From: Taxillus chinensis
Taxonomy: Eukaryota; Streptophyta; Magnoliopsida; Santalales; Loranthaceae
Direction: 5' to 3'
NCBI GenBank assembly: GCA_023512835.1
Contig: CM042090.1
Span: 21,542,148 to 21,606,147, forward strand
Length of the DNA: 64,000 nt
The notes below the pieces were generated by a model that saw only the letters and a program-made list of their open reading frames with translations, had not been told where the DNA came from and did no database searches. Made by a program: the position numbers and the translations under genes. Shown piece after piece: positions 11,821-25,256 of this stretch. Position 1 is the first letter of the stretch; the number at the start of each line of letters is the position of its first letter.

Positions 11821-12456
11821 GATTCAAATGTATGAGTACAATATTTCATGAATTTCTTGGTCGTGGAAAGTACACATTCATTGGAGGTTCATATCAACTA
11901 ATGAATCCAACACGGCCAAAGTGGGCTGTAGCAATAAAAAAAATTTGTGAACACATGTAGTCCTTATTTTAGTGTACCAACACAAGAAGAACAATAACTG
12001 TGCAAAAATTAAAATAAGCAAATATCCTTCAATAAATCTTCAAACCTGAAATTTTTGTTATCGTTATTCTATCATTGCCAGCCAAGAGTTTTAATTTGAT
12101 TCCAAACACAATTGAGATCCCAGTGGTTGCCACTTTAGAAATTTCCAGGACATGGGTTTTGCTTTGCTTCCAAGAAAATGAACTGTTTATCAAAAACTCG
12201 TTTCCAATTCCGAGCACTGACCCATTTGCACCCTAAAACCTGCCGAATCACTTGTTTTTTACAAGCTATTGGGGCAAATGCACGATAAGCAGAAGTAGAA
12301 GGGTTGGTTCAACGGGGCACAGACACTAATTAGAAAAAGTAGAAGGGTCTAACTCCAAATTATTGACGTGGTGGTGTTGTCGTCCTTATCTTCTCCCTAA
12401 ACCTAACTCCCGGACTGCAGAATGCTTTTCTCTACAGTCGAAGAAGCCCTCGTTCC

Positions 12457-12498
<42 letters not shown>

Positions 12499-12600
12499 CT
12501 CTATATTATCCTTCCACTTTCTCACAAACCCAACAGCAAATTTTCTCTGCCCCCACTACATGCCAACAGAGCTCGACCTCGCAATCGCCTCGCATTCGAT
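11820..12600. repeat. R repeat, copy R1
   Basis: Matches 31970-32930 and 47500-48540. Shared landmarks include ACAATATTTCAT, ATGAATCCA-CACGGCCAA, TTTAGAAATTTCCAGGACAT, TTCCAATTCCG-GCACTGACCC, GGTTGGTTCAACGGGGCACA and CGGACTGCAGAATGC. In the last copy it is the immediate upstream region of the intact FLOE gene, so R probably includes FLOE promoter DNA. Confidence 0.75.
12457..12500. repeat. (ATT)n microsatellite
   Basis: About 14 perfect ATT units inside R1. The corresponding place in other R copies has shorter or mixed ATT/AAT runs (14380, 32829, 48404). Confidence 0.85.
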
Positions 12601-12624
12601 ATATTGTCGCCTCAATTGCGAGAA

Positions 12625-12792
12625 ATGAAGACAGAGGAAGCGGCGAGGCCGGTCAGGAGGAAGAAGATCAGGGCAGAGAAATGCAAGCTCTTCACTGATC
12701 ATATGATTTGGTGGCGGAGGCGAGCGGCGCGGGGGTATACCAAAGGCGAATGCGATGCAGGTGGGAAGCGCGTCGAGCTGTCAAGCATCAGT
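12625..12792 (+). pseudogene. Possible first-exon fragment of an unknown gene
   Basis: GC-richer than its surroundings. It opens with ATG and reads MKTEEAARPVRRKKIRAEK, then a Trp/Arg patch, ending near AGCATCAGTAAGCACC, which contains a donor-like GTAAG. The same start occurs at 14516 and 32951 but breaks off after GCGAGGCCGG in both. No downstream exon was recognised. I cannot name the family; coding status is uncertain. Confidence 0.3.
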
Positions 12793-12899
12793 AAGCACCA
12801 GCTGTGCTATGTTATCTCTTCCTTTGTTCAAGTTTGGATTAAAAGCACCAGCTTAGTTTTGACGATATATATTTTAAAAATAGCTGATTTTTATTTTTA

Positions 12900-14385
12900 A
12901 AGCAATAGTTAGGACATAGTACTTTTTTAAAATGAGTGAAATTACATTTTAAATTTTTAATGAATCTATTTTAATCAACTTCTTATATATAATTTTCAAG
13001 GGTGGTTGGATAAAATTTTAATGCCCATACTTTTAAAAAATTAAAAAGGTGTCTGTTAATTATATTTAGTCCAAGATTTGGACTCCCACAAGTTTGAAAT
13101 GTAATTGCACAGTTAATTTAAACATAACGAACCATACTATTAAAATGTTCATTGAGTAAGGCTGGCCATTGAGAATGTTTTTCTATCCAAATATACATCA
13201 TAGTAAATTTTATAAATTAAATTTTATATTATTAAAATAATATTTTATATTTTTTTATTTAATAATATTTTTTATATTATCAAAATTTTTCATGGCTCAT
13301 AAATTCTTGTGGTTTTATTTTTCGAGGCTGTCGCAAAAATATTATTTAATCCCCATAAGTAATTCAGTGATAAAATAGTCATATCGAATTTGATTTGAAA
13401 TTGTAATATTATCCCTTAGGCATCCAACTCAACGGCAAAGTAAAAATTTAATTAATAATTTACGAAAATATGCACATTTTTTTGTTGCCCTGAAGGTTGT
13501 CAAGAAATCTCTGGCATTCTCCGACTATTGTCTTGCCTGGTCTCATTGGATCTCATTAGCCAATACATTGATTACACATGAAAGTGTGTTAGGCTTGCAA
13601 CATGTGTATCCAGGAATCTGTTTGAATTTGAATTATTTTATCTCCTGCATTCGCAATCTGTGGTCAGTATTAAATCATGCTCTATGAGAATCAGATAATA
13701 ATAATACAGATGACTAAATAATTACTCGTTTGTTATGAAAAGTCAAAGCTCATATACGTTGAAAAATATGAATGTAACTTAATAGAACTCGTATTATGAC
13801 CATTGGAAGTTATTAGAGATTTTTAGATATAAATCATAATTTTGGAAAATATCATAGGAAAATAATTCGAGTAAGTATCATGAAATGGATTTCTGAATTG
13901 AATAAAAGGTAACAATAAAAATGACTTATGCAATAGAAGTTTGTTAATTCCTTTTGATCTATAAGTAGATAAATCCGATAGTTTTTATCTCAACTCTCCT
14001 AACAGATCTCATGAAATAGTATTAGAAATAAATAAACTAAATTGTATTGTTAAATCTCACATTAGACTAGGAAGAGGATGCATCCATTAAAGACAAAAAA
14101 AAAAGTTATTTATTCAGTGCAGGTAACAAATCTCCGATAGTTTATTAAGTTTTCGTTAGTTTATAATAAAATAATTTCGATAGCATATTTCAGTTCCTTA
14201 GATTTCATGAAATAAGAACTGTAAATGAAAAATTTTAGTTTTGGTGACAGTTTTGTAAAATTTTATAGATCTCGTAATAAAATTCTTTTTGTAAGTAAAT
14301 AAATTAATATATTATGTTGAAACTCACCTTAGGAAATAAATTAATATATTATATTAATATATAATAAATTAATATTATTATTATT
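12900..14385. other. AT-rich spacer sharing segments with the kinase 5' region
   Basis: 13280-13560 matches 31080-31370 (landmarks TTCATGGCTC, GATTTGAAATTG, CTCCGACT, TTGTCTTGCCTGGTCTC), and 13980-14200 resembles kinase intron 1 (30450-30610). The order of these two segments is inverted relative to the kinase locus. No gene seen. Confidence 0.5.
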
Positions 14386-14560
14386 ATTATTATATGATCA
14401 TTCCTCCACATTCCCACAAACCAAACAGCAAATTTTCTCACCCCCACCACACGCCAAGAGAGCTCGACCTCGCAATCGCCTCGCATTTGATATATTATCG
14501 CCGCAATTGCGAGAAATGAAGACAGAGGAAGCGGCGAGGCCGGCATGCCAATTTTGGTAT
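14385..14560. repeat. R repeat end, truncated copy
   Basis: Short version of the end of R, from TCCACATTCCCACAAACCAAACAGC-type sequence through GAGAGCTCGACCTCGC to GCGAGGCCGGCATGCC. It is joined to the same lead-in and AATTG array as copy R2. Confidence 0.65.
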
Positions 14561-14624
14561 ACATGTACTTATTGTAAAAACAATACAGACGTATTTTAAA
14601 AAGTATACATTTAATTAAATAATT

Positions 14625-15360
14625 GAAATGTAATTTTTTTTTTGAAATTGAATTGAATCGAAATTGAAATTGAATTCAAATGTAATTGTTTTTTTTAAAT
14701 TGAATTTTGTTGAATTGAAATTAAATTGGTTTTTTATTGAATTGAAATTGAAAATTTTGAAATTGTTGATTTTTTTTTGTTTTTGAAATTGAATTGAATT
14801 GAAATTTGCTTGAAATTGAAATTGAATTATTTTGTTGTTGTTGTTTTGACATTGAAATTGATTTTTGAAAATTGAATTGAAACTTTTTGAATTTGATTGA
14901 ATTGATTGAAATTCAATTTGATTTTTTTAAAATCCGAATTTTTGAATTGAAATTGAAATTGCTTTTTTTTTTGTTGGAAATTATTTGAATTGAATTTTTT
15001 ATTGAATTGAAATTGAAATTGAATTGATTTTTTTAAATTGAAACTGAAATTGTTATTTTTGATGTTGAATTGAACTTGATTTGATTTTTTAAAATTGAAT
15101 TGAATTGAAATTGATTTTTTTTTTTTTGGGAATTGAAATTGATTTGAATCTGACTGAAATTGATTTTTTTAATTGAATTGAATATTTTTTTGTTGAATTG
15201 AAATTGAATTAGATTTTTTTTATTTTTTTATTTTTTGAAATTGAAATTCAATTTTCTAATTGAATTGAAATTTATTTTTTTTTTTTTTTTGACATTGATT
15301 TTTGTTTTGGAATTGAAATAGAAATTGATTTTGTTTTATTTTTTGGAAATTGAATTTTTT
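14625..15360. repeat. AATTG-rich degenerate array, copy 2
   Basis: GAATTGAAATTG-like units with poly-T spacers, directly followed at about 15361 by the block that carries zinc-finger gene copy A. The array at 37.1-38.4 kb stands in the same position before copy B. Confidence 0.75.
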
Positions 15361-16418
15361 ACCCAGAAATTTTCACCTAACTCAATTTGTGTCAGGCATT
15401 TTGTTGGACATGAGTGATTGTTCATCTATGCCTTAATTTGTCATATACTGCTATAATTGACTGTGGTGTGAAATATCCTTTGGATTTTTTCGGTTACGTA
15501 GTGATTGAGCACAAGTACCTTCAGAAAATATTATCGCTTTCTTTAGACACTAACTTGAATTATAGGAGATATATTTCTTAGCGGTTTCTGATGCCCGTTA
15601 TCATCAAGTTTTTCATTTTTTTTCATTTTAGTACAATAACACAAATTAACTTTGTAAGAGTATTATGTATGGTGAGCAAGGACCTTTAAAATCATTAGGC
15701 ACTGGGTTTCAGAGGTTCTTTATTGGAAGCTTAAAACTAGCAATTTGGAGATGTTTTCTCTTCGCTTTCTGAAATAATTGTTAATTTCTTTACAATAACT
15801 GTTCTTGTACATTGATTTTTAAAAAAAACAAAACACTCTGACCCTCTTGAATTCTCGTATGTATCTCAATTGCCGCCAAAGCACCAAAATCAATGCTGAA
15901 CTATACTTCCCGAATTAATTTGATTCGCTGCAATATCATATTACTCTTTAAACTGCTCCATTGGAAGCGAATAATGAATAATAGATTCTGGCTATTTCTG
16001 CAAAGCTTTCAGGTGTAATCCCGTTTCCCTGCCCCTTGTCCCTATGGTTATTTGTATGGTATTCATACAATTGCGCCCTTAAAAAAGCTGCCAATTCAAA
16101 AAGCTTTACACGCGATGATGAAAACAGCAAACGAACAATTCAACGAAACCATACTTTTTCGAAGTATAGGTTGCATGCACATTTCAAATTTGTACCGCGT
16201 AGGCCGTCGATCTATGCGAACAGGAATATACACTGTTAGAAGGCAGATTACCCTAAGTAAAGTGATACCAGATATTTCTAATGGGATCATATTACGAGTC
16301 ACAAACTATACACAAGTAGTCTACGGACAATCTAAGACAGGAAATTCTTGGAATCTAGTTGCTTAATTGATTCCATTAGGATTTTCATTGATCAAAGCAC
16401 GATAAAAATGCAGCAGCT
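15361..16418. other. 3' flank of zinc-finger copy A, duplicated
   Basis: Matches 38431-38941 and then 40285-40800. The match jumps at about 15870, where copy A lacks 1.34 kb carrying the RMA-type pseudogene. Open frames at 15948-16366 are kept in both copies, but most differences between copies would change the amino acid, so they are not supported as genes. Confidence 0.6.
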
Positions 16419-18273
16419 TCAACGGTGACACCGTTTCCTGCAACACAGTAATTGCATACAGAAATCATTAACCGGGACTATCAATTTGCATAGTAAACTG
16501 CTAAACAGAGATTTCCAAACCTCAATAGCATCTTTGGACTCAGACGGAAATGTTAAACCTGTTGAGCAATTCTGCGACACTTCTGGACTTTTCATCCATG
16601 CACTGTGCGCATCACTCAATCTCATCTTGTGATTGAACATCTGAAAATCAATAGCAGCAGCCTGTAAGATAAGGAAACTCTTCTTCACATGACGTTGACA
16701 TTGCACAAGGATTGATGCAAAAAAAAAAAACACGAAACAAAAAACCTCAGAGTGTGATGGTTGGCTTTTCCAGATCATCTCCTTCTACGTCTGCAGTACC
16801 TTGACACTGTGGGCAAAATACACAACAAATTTGCTTTCCTTTTGATTTGGTACTGTCATTTCCCATTCCTTTGCAACTGCCTTTAGCCCTACTCTTCTTT
16901 TTCTTGGATCCTACCTTAGCTTCAGGCTTAAACAACTGTTCCGTAAATAACTGATTTTGATATATTTCATATTCACAGAAAAGAATCCAGTGTACGAGGC
17001 AGGAAGTATGATACATATGGAAGGCCTGCAAGTGAATAATAACACAATGTCAAGTACAATGCAATCATGCGTGCGCAGAATGCGAATAAAGGCATCAGGA
17101 AGCACATGTAAACACACAAGATGACCACAGCCACATCACAGGGGAAAAGAAAAGAAAAATACAAAATCTTACACCATATTCATTTCTACGGTTGCAGGCT
17201 AGCCTCTCAGTCTTCATGTTCAGCAGTGCTGCTACATCTTTACCTGGAAGCATCTTGTGCTGACAAATATCACATGCTCTTTCTGCTGCCACTCGCTGTT
17301 TTCGCCTCAATTCACGCCTGACAGTTTTACTTGATGATATCAGTCCTACATCCCCATTTTGGTCCAAGAGCAATCTAGGAGAACTAGTTGAAAGAGCAGT
17401 GAGGGAATATCCCCCAGATGAATCATATAGACTTCTCAACTCATTTGTGTCCTCGGGGGCAGAATAACATTTCCTTTTCTTTTTAGGTCTTTCAACACCG
17501 CCTTGTTTTCCAATGTGTTTGGATGATGCCAGAAGCTTTACATCAGTGAACAAGCTCTGTCGACCCATCTCATAAGTGTAGCTGAAAACAACAACACCAA
17601 AGCCATGTTGTGGAACATTGAATATATCTTCATCAGCAATATCTTTTTTCCCAAACCATTCACACCAGATTCTACTCATCCCCTTTGAATCACCATTCTT
17701 TTCAAGGATTCTGGCACCGATTTGTCCAGTGCCAACATATGTCAACTTCAAATTAGATATTTCTTCCTTGATCAGAACACCTGGAATTAGCATATCACAG
17801 TCCCCTCCATCTACGCTCAAGTCCCGGTTTCCTGAGACCACCATATTACCTCCAGCAGTAGAACCACTATAATTAACAAGGGCAAGACTACTTGTATTCT
17901 CACTAGCATCTAACAAGCTAAGTGGACTACCATTTGAATTTCCAGATTGATTCTCATTCTCATTCTCATTCAAAGTGTCAAAGAAATGAAACCCGTCATT
18001 AAATGGCCAAGGATTCGATCCAAAGAGAGTAGCCTTAGCAACAGTATTCCTTCGGGTGTGAATATTGCCCCTAAGGTGATCAAACAAAACAGTATCGCTA
18101 TAACACGGGGAAAGACACAATGCACAGAAGAAGATAAGGCGCTTCCCATCTTCACGAAGCTCAACACACGTGTGACCCTGCTTTCTAACATTGTTAAGAG
18201 TCATCCTCGCTGCTTGCTCCCTTACGCTGCTACCAATCGGCCGCAAAAACCCTACTTCCCTGCCTCCTTCCAT
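16419..18273 (-). CDS. Plant zinc-finger protein, copy A (truncated C-terminus)
   Basis: Three-exon minus-strand gene: exon 1 18273-17173 (367 codons, starts MEGGREVGFLRPIGSS), exon 2 17025-16746, exon 3 from 16661. Splice sites are GT-AG. Residues 50-72 form a C-x2-C-x12-H-x5-H finger of the U1/matrin type. The middle is variable. A Lys-rich stretch (RPKKKRK) suggests nuclear import. The C-terminal third has a RING-like Cys/His set: CDIC, a later Cys, then FHMYHTSC and CVFCPQC after the exon junction. It resembles an uncharacterised plant family; I give no symbol. Exon 2 lacks two bases near its 3' end compared with copy B, creating TGA at 16749-16747, so a spliced product would stop at about 459 residues and exon 3 would be untranslated. 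The function is unknown. Confidence 0.7.
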
Positions 18274-19050
18274 CCTAATTCTAACTCCAAATTATATTTC
18301 ACAGGACCCTAGAAAACGCAATTTTCAAAAGAACTCCATAGAAACGGCAAATCGAACACGTGGCCTTCATTCTTATGAAACCCTAGAGAGCTCAAATCTC
18401 CAACACACGGTTCGAATTTAAATTTCAAAGCACGAAAATAACATCAAATTCACACAAATCTCCGCCTCGCCATCGTGAGTCGTGACTTGAATCCTTAAAG
18501 TCGTCTCAGTGCATAAAAGAAGAGAAGAAAGCGCAAACGAAATCGAAAATCTTCGAAACCTAAGACCTAAACTTACAACATCGTATCGGACCCGGATTGG
18601 GACATATAGAAAACAGGAAGGACCTTCGAACCCTAGAGAACATCAGACGAAGTGCGTGGGAGAGAGCGTGCGACAGCGAATCCGCCATGTCCATCTCCAT
18701 TCGTCGCAGAGAAGTGGAGCTGTTGGACGACGAAGACGGAAACAGAAACGGAGACGAATAGAACCGGGACGAAGCGAGTTGTTGTCGGCGCCTTGTCTGT
18801 ACCGCGAAATAAGTTAATGGGATTGGATCATCGGACTCACCAACAGCAAGAACAACAAGAGAGAGAGAGAAGCGGCTCTGCGTTGCGGGTGTATGTTAAG
18901 TAAGTAGGTGCTGATATCAACCAATCAGTACCGTTGATCTATCTAACGCCGTGTTGTTGATAGTTGATACTTGGATGTTTTTTAAGGGTAGGCGAACAGA
19001 CGGGGCATCAGATCAGATAGGCTAATTGGATAACGACTCCATTTTCGATT
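18274..19050 (-). promoter_or_regulatory. Upstream region of zinc-finger copy A
   Basis: The 5' flank of the minus-strand gene, duplicated at 42696-43540. It contains CCCTAG-type leader sequence and a GACGAA-rich patch that is longer in copy B (about 43150-43180). No confident TATA box. Short open frames here are not supported. Confidence 0.4.
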
Positions 19051-20540
19051 ATGCCTCCCCCATTCATTTAGTACGTTGCGTTTCCCTCCCTCCGTCCCTC
19101 CTCCTTCCACTTCCTTAACGACTAACGACGACTTATATTATACTTTAAATTTGCCTCTTTTGTTCCAAATACTTGAAAATATATGGCTACCATAAATTTG
19201 GTGATGGTACCGATAAATAAAATTTAAATAATTTAATTTTAAATTTTAGTTTTTAAAATAGATTCTAACAAAATATGTTTAGTAACTTAGCATATGATGA
19301 ACAGATCCTAATATTCTGATAATTCCGTGATCACTTTTGTCAAAGGCGAAGTACTCAATAGTTGTGTAGATAAAAGATAATTTGAAGATAATTAAAACAA
19401 TAAAGGTAATGATTAAGAAACCTTAATTCTTAGGCAATACAAATGAAGAGGACCTATGCTTGGTATGGATGAACATTTTTAACTATGCTTTTGAAATAAT
19501 TTTAAAAAAACTCGTGTATATATGATGGAGTTACACGCCACATTATCTCCCTCACCATTGAAGATTAAACGGTTCGAACTCAATCCTAATTTTTTCTATT
19601 ACAGTTTCAAGTATAAATACAAAAATCAAACTAAGTCTGTTGCATCCTTTGCCAATGGATGACGAGAGTCACAAGACGGGCCAAAGAGGAGAGAAAGACA
19701 AACCAAGGCAACTAGAGAGAGCCAAAGGGACCGACTGCCGACGGGCCGAGCTGCCGAGGGGCCTTTGCACGGCACTTTGTCAGAGGCCATAAGGGGAGAG
19801 GTCGGAGCTATAGAAGAGTTGGCCGGAGCGAAGAGAGGATTTGGGATAGTGGTGGATGGTAACGCTGCAACTGTAGGGGCAAGTCAGGCATCACTGCATC
19901 AGGCGTGAGGCGATAGGTGGCTAAGGCGAAGAAGCGTAATGTTACCTTTAAAAAAAATGGGGTCCCAGAAAATTGGAGACCTGCATTGGTCTTAATATAA
20001 AGTATAATTCAATAAAGTTAAAGTTATAGTAGATAAGAAGTGTAATAATAATAATAATAATACGAACATAAGTCTCATAATTGTTTTTTAAAGCAAATTC
20101 TAAATATTCTCTGTTTTCAAATATAAACTTAATCATGTTGAGTGAACCAAATAATTTTATTTTTTTCTTTCTTTTTATCTATTTTATTAGTTGAACAGAT
20201 CAAATATTATTGATTTTATAATTATTTTAGATATAATTTTAACAAATATACTCTTTTTTAAACACTTTGTTATCACCTACCAAACATAAAAATATACTCT
20301 ATTAAAAACTCGTACTTAACATGCTTGGAATTTTTAATACATATTTGAGCAAGATGTGAATAAAAATAGAGTAATGTTACATGTAAGTACATTGTGTATG
20401 TAAATCACATATGAATACTTTCATTACTGTTAGATTGATATTTTTTTAATATTTATACCATATCAACGACAATAAAGGCCTTCTTCCATGAATTACTCGT
20501 ACAGTGTACATAAAAAAAAATTAGCACAAAAATGTAATTA
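19050..20540. other. Intergenic, AT-rich
   Basis: No gene seen. A GC-richer patch lies at 19650-19930. A GGTTCGAACTC phrase near 19571 resembles a tRNA B box, but no A box or cloverleaf was found. Confidence 0.4.
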
Positions 20541-21640
20541 ACAAGGGAATGGAATGGAATAATTCATTACCTTTTAATGTGTTTGGTATGCAAGGAAATG
20601 AATCATGATAAATTAACACAATTATGAAAATATCCTTAATACTTTTACAATATTCACAAAAAATCATTAGACTTTTGTAATCTTTTCCTTGCCTCCACCA
20701 TCTAGATCGTCCTCATACCCATCATCGCCCTCAAGATTAGTGTCGGCACCTACTTCAACAAGCGCCACACCAAGAGGAACCAAAAGACCTCCTACTCCAT
20801 GACCGTTTAGGGCGTGGTCGACCACTGGGCCAATAGTATATGAAAAAACAGGAAATGAAAACCAGGTATGAATGAAGAAATTAGCGGGGATTTTTGTCAA
20901 ATAACTTGAAGGCATGGTAGAAGCCAAAGCAGACCAGGCGCCGCTGTTCACAGGGCCAACTGCAAGGTAACCAAAGCAAGGGCAAACCCACCGATTTACG
21001 CCAAACCAGCAACTAGAACAACTGCAATGCAATAAACCAACTATTTGCACTAGCTCGAAGTACAACCTAATCCCGCAAGGTCGGAGTGACGAACAGGCAG
21101 ACCCACCGCTCACATGGCCAAAGCACAAGTAGTGAGGAAGACGATCGTGCAAATCGTTGGGTTTACCCTACAGAGAGGTGGACGCGAATGTATCATTGAG
21201 GCTACAGGGATGGGGTGAGCAAAGTACGCGGTTGCCGCCGACACTCTCAATGGCATGATGACGGTCATGTTGGTGGGTGCAATCAGACAGGCTCGGTATC
21301 TCACTCACATTGCTCGTACCCACATGATGCCGCCATGGCTCGCTCAGGTGAATGCCAGGACAAGCATATAGAGAAGACGACTAGATCGATGGTGTGTGAG
21401 GAAGACGTTTTAGTGAACTAACAAAGAAAAACAAGAGAAAGAGTGAAAAAGATAAAAGGTCCTTTGAGTAAAGAAACTTTTGTAAACATGTGATATGAGA
21501 GAAATCAACATACCCATGGTTAAAGATACAACATTCATATGAGAATGATTTATTCCTTTCCCATAAGTGTACCAAACATGGGAAAGGAATGAAATTTCAT
21601 CCATTTACTTTTCGTTCTCATGTACCAAATGTGGCTTAAC
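20540..21640. mobile_element. Possible inverted-repeat transposon remnant
   Basis: The left edge (GTGTTTGGTATGCAAGGAAATGAAT near 20580) and right edge (CATTCCTTTCCCATAAGTGTACCAAACATGGG-like near 21550) are roughly inverted relative to each other and enclose GC-richer, non-coding DNA. This fits a non-autonomous element of the PIF/Harbinger or Mutator kind, but target duplications were not defined. Open frames inside have no recognisable protein motif. Confidence 0.3.
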
Positions 21641-22850
21641 CGTTAATGTATACTTTTGTTGTTGCCATTATCATCATAAGTATTATATGAGTTAGGTAGC
21701 TTCATAAAGTGTTAGTACATGCATGGAGACATTTTCACTTACTAAATTATTTTTATTAATATTTTAATACAACTAAATATTAATTAGTTATGTAAAAATA
21801 ATCATTGACATTATTTTCAAAAAAAAAAAAAACTGTATAATTAGCTTAGAATATATAGGGAGTCATTGTCACTTCCTAAATTAGTTTTATTAATACTTTA
21901 TAACAAAAAAAAATTAATTAGTAACACAAATAAAATAATTATCTAACTTAAATTTTTTAAAAGTAATAATAAAATATTATATAAATATATAAGATAGGAA
22001 GTATGATTAGAGTAGAGCATTAAAAATAATTAGCTTAAATAGCTTTTATATAAAATAGTGAGTAAAATTTAGGAAGCCAAGAAGCTATAAAAATGCAAAG
22101 TAATAATGGGATTCAGAGAAGACAACCATATCGATGGTGTGTGAGGAAGACGTTTGAGCGAACCAAAAAGGAAAAAAAAGGATAAAAAGGATAAAAGGTT
22201 CCCATTAAGTAAGGAAACCTTTGTAAACATGTGGCATGAAAGGAATCAACATACCCCTAGTTGGAGATATAACATTCATATGTGAATGATTTATTCCTTT
22301 CCCATGGGTGCGCCAAACATGAAAAAGGAATAAAAATTCATTAATTTACTTTTCGTTTTCACCTACCAAACGTGGCCTAATAGTTAATGTATACTTTTGT
22401 TATGCCATTATCATCATAAATATTTTATAAATTAGGTAGCTTCATAAATTGCTTAGTACAGGGAGACATTTTCACTTACTAAATTATTTTTATTAATATT
22501 TTAATGCAACAAAATAGTAATTAGTTATGTAAAAATAATCATTTAAATTATTATTTTTTAAATAATAATAAAATATTGTATAATTAGCTTAGAATATATA
22601 GGGAGTTATTGTCACTTCCTAAATTAGTTTTATTAATACTTTAATATAATAAAACATTAATTAGTAAAACAAATAAAATATTTGTCTAACTTAAATTTTT
22701 TAAAAATAATAATAAAATATTATATAAATATATAAGACGGAAAGTATGATTAGAGTAGATCATTAAAAATAATTAGCTTAAATAGCTTTTATATAAAATA
22801 GTAAGTAAAATTTAGGAAGCCAAAAGGCTATAAAAATGCGTAGAAATAAT
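21370..22850. repeat. Tandem duplication, about 745-bp unit, two copies
   Basis: The segment from GATGGTGTGTGAGGAAGACG (21388) through ATTAGGTAGCTTCATAAA and CACTTCCTAAATTAG recurs from 22132 in the same order and orientation. The right edge of the inverted-repeat element is included in both. A third, more diverged relative lies at about 43940-44400. Confidence 0.7.
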
Positions 22851-23280
22851 GAGATTCCGACGATTATTATCTCATTTACATGATAATTAACTATTTTGAT
22901 TTAAAATATAATCATAAAATTATAACTTAAATTAACTTGAAAATGTTATAGATAAGCTTATATAAATTTTATAAATAAAAAGGTAATAGATAAAAAAAAT
23001 AACGCTGAACATTAGTGAATTTTAAAATTGGTTAGAATATGAGAATTTTCTGCCAGAATGAAAAGTAATAGTTAATGTGTCAAATGTTATATTAAAGTTA
23101 TTTAATCGTAGATAAATATTAAAAGAAAAAAAACCAAGGAGTCTAGCTGGCCGTGGAGCTGCCAGTCAAATGCTACCAAAATAGTTAGATCTGTCCTGAT
23201 TTTAAATTTTAATGGGGAAAAAAAAAAGTCCTGATTACCAAAATAGGTAGGAAAAAAAGTTGTATCGAAGTAAATTACTT
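22850..23280. other. AT-rich DNA, nothing seen
   Basis: No gene or defined repeat recognised. Confidence 0.4.
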
Positions 23281-25225
23281 TAAGACATGCGAGACACCCA
23301 CGCGCTATCGAACAAAACACGAACCCTAGCAAAAATGAGTTGTCACGTTTTTCTCTCGCTCTCTCGATTTCTTCTTCATCTTCTTCTGCACTTCTCCGGC
23401 CGGCGTCCAACAAAAACGGAGAAGGGCAAAGTTTCATTCCGACGTTTCTCTTCTTCCCCTCGTCTCTCTTCCCATGGTGGCTCTCTGGTTATCTCTTTTC
23501 CGGAATCAGATTTGGCTCTCTCGGCGGTTGTGTTATAGGAGTCCCTTCCTTCCCTTTGTCTAAAACTCGTCCCATCTCTCTGAGTCTCTGACCCCTGCCC
23601 CCTGGAAGTCTCTGATCTAGGTCTGTTTTCCTGTTTTTATGCCTAACTCCCTCGATCTATCTGTATGGTTATGCTGCTCTCTCTTCCCTCTCCTCTCGCC
23701 TGGCTTGCCATAATTCTAGATCTATATGCTGTTCCTGCTTGTCTTCGCCTTTCATGACTAGCGGATCTGACTAGATCCGAATTATGTCATCTATATATCT
23801 TGTTCTTTTAAAAAAAATACATAGGAGATCTGACAGGCGGGCCGGAGGATGAATACGTACCATACCAGGTAAAACTCAGTTCTGTATTTCTTGTGCGTAT
23901 GTATATTTGTTTTTTTTTTCTGGGTTTTGTTTTGAAGTATCCAACAGCTGTGTTCTGTTTTCTGTGTAATTGATTGCTGGGACTTATATAATCATTTACA
24001 GTAGGAGGAAGTGAATATACTGAAAAATTGTATGCTTTGATTGCTCTTATAGGGTAGAATGTTAATTACTCTCGCTAATTTTAATTACCAAAATAGGTAG
24101 AAGATGTACGTGGTCGGCAGCCCTTATTGTACACTTTTTTTTTTTAAAAAAAATGTTTTATCAATTTTAATCGAAGTAAATTACCTTATTTAGTATTTTA
24201 GCTTTTTTTGGTATTTATTTAATTATTTATAATATTGATCAGGTTATATAATGACACGCACCCGCCCGCAACCAAACAAAACACGAACCCTACCTACCCT
24301 AGCATGTAAGTTCTCTCTCTCTGTTTCTTCACCTCTCCGGTCAACAAGAATGGAGAACGGTTGAGTTCCTTCCTTCCCTTTGTCTAAAACTCGTACGATC
24401 TCTCTTCCTCTTTCCGGTTCCCTCTACGTTCTTTGTTTATTGATCTCCCTTGTTCTAACTCCTTTGATCTATATGTTATCTTCGTCTTATCTGACTAGAT
24501 CCGAAGGCCCATATGAAGTTTATATGGTTTTATGTAATCTACATCCAACCTGTGAGGAGATCTGACAGATGTTCGCGTTATCTGACTAGATCCGAAGCGT
24601 ACATACGATATGCCATACTAGGTAAAACCGTAAAAGTCAAAGGTTTTTCTTTTTTGCCGTTTCAAGCAATGATTTATTGTTATTTGATAATAATAATAAT
24701 AATCTTCATCGTCATAGATTTAGGACACATGCGCATGGCCCAGAATTGAAGCCAGCCCCGCGGGATCTCTTTGCGCCCCAAAGCCCAAATAAAAGGTTTC
24801 CTGTTTCAGTCCCTGTCTCCCTTGATCTACTTGTATGATTATTGATTTCCATTGTTCTAACTCCCTTGATCTATATGTTCTCTTCGTCTTATCTGACGAG
24901 ATGCGTTGGCTCGGGGTTCGTGTTATCTGTGAGGAGGGGATAAACTGTGCGTTATCTGACTAGATCCGAAGCGTACATACGATATGCCATACAGGTAAAA
25001 CCGTAGAAGTCAAAGCTTTTCGTTTTTCTCCGATTTAAGCAATGGTTTTATTATTATTTGATAATAATAATAGTCTTCATCGTCATCTATTTAGGCCAAC
25101 TGCGCATGGCCAAGAATTAAGCCAATGCCCAAAGCCCAAGAGTAGTGGTTGGTTCCCTCTACTATTCCTGTTTCCGCTTGCTGACCATACCAGGTAAAAC
25201 TGTAAAGACTTATACTTTTATTTTT

Positions 25226-25256
<31 letters not shown>

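Noticed and set aside
15948..16366. Open frames on both strands after zinc-finger copy A, kept in copy B (40450-40773)
   Set aside because: Most differences between copies change the amino acid, the minus-strand frame is broken in copy B and no family is recognised. Conservation is explained by recent duplication.
18509..18903. Plus-strand Arg-rich frames upstream of the zinc-finger gene
   Set aside because: They lie in the 5' flank, differ in frame and length between copies because of a GACGAA repeat, and show no domain.
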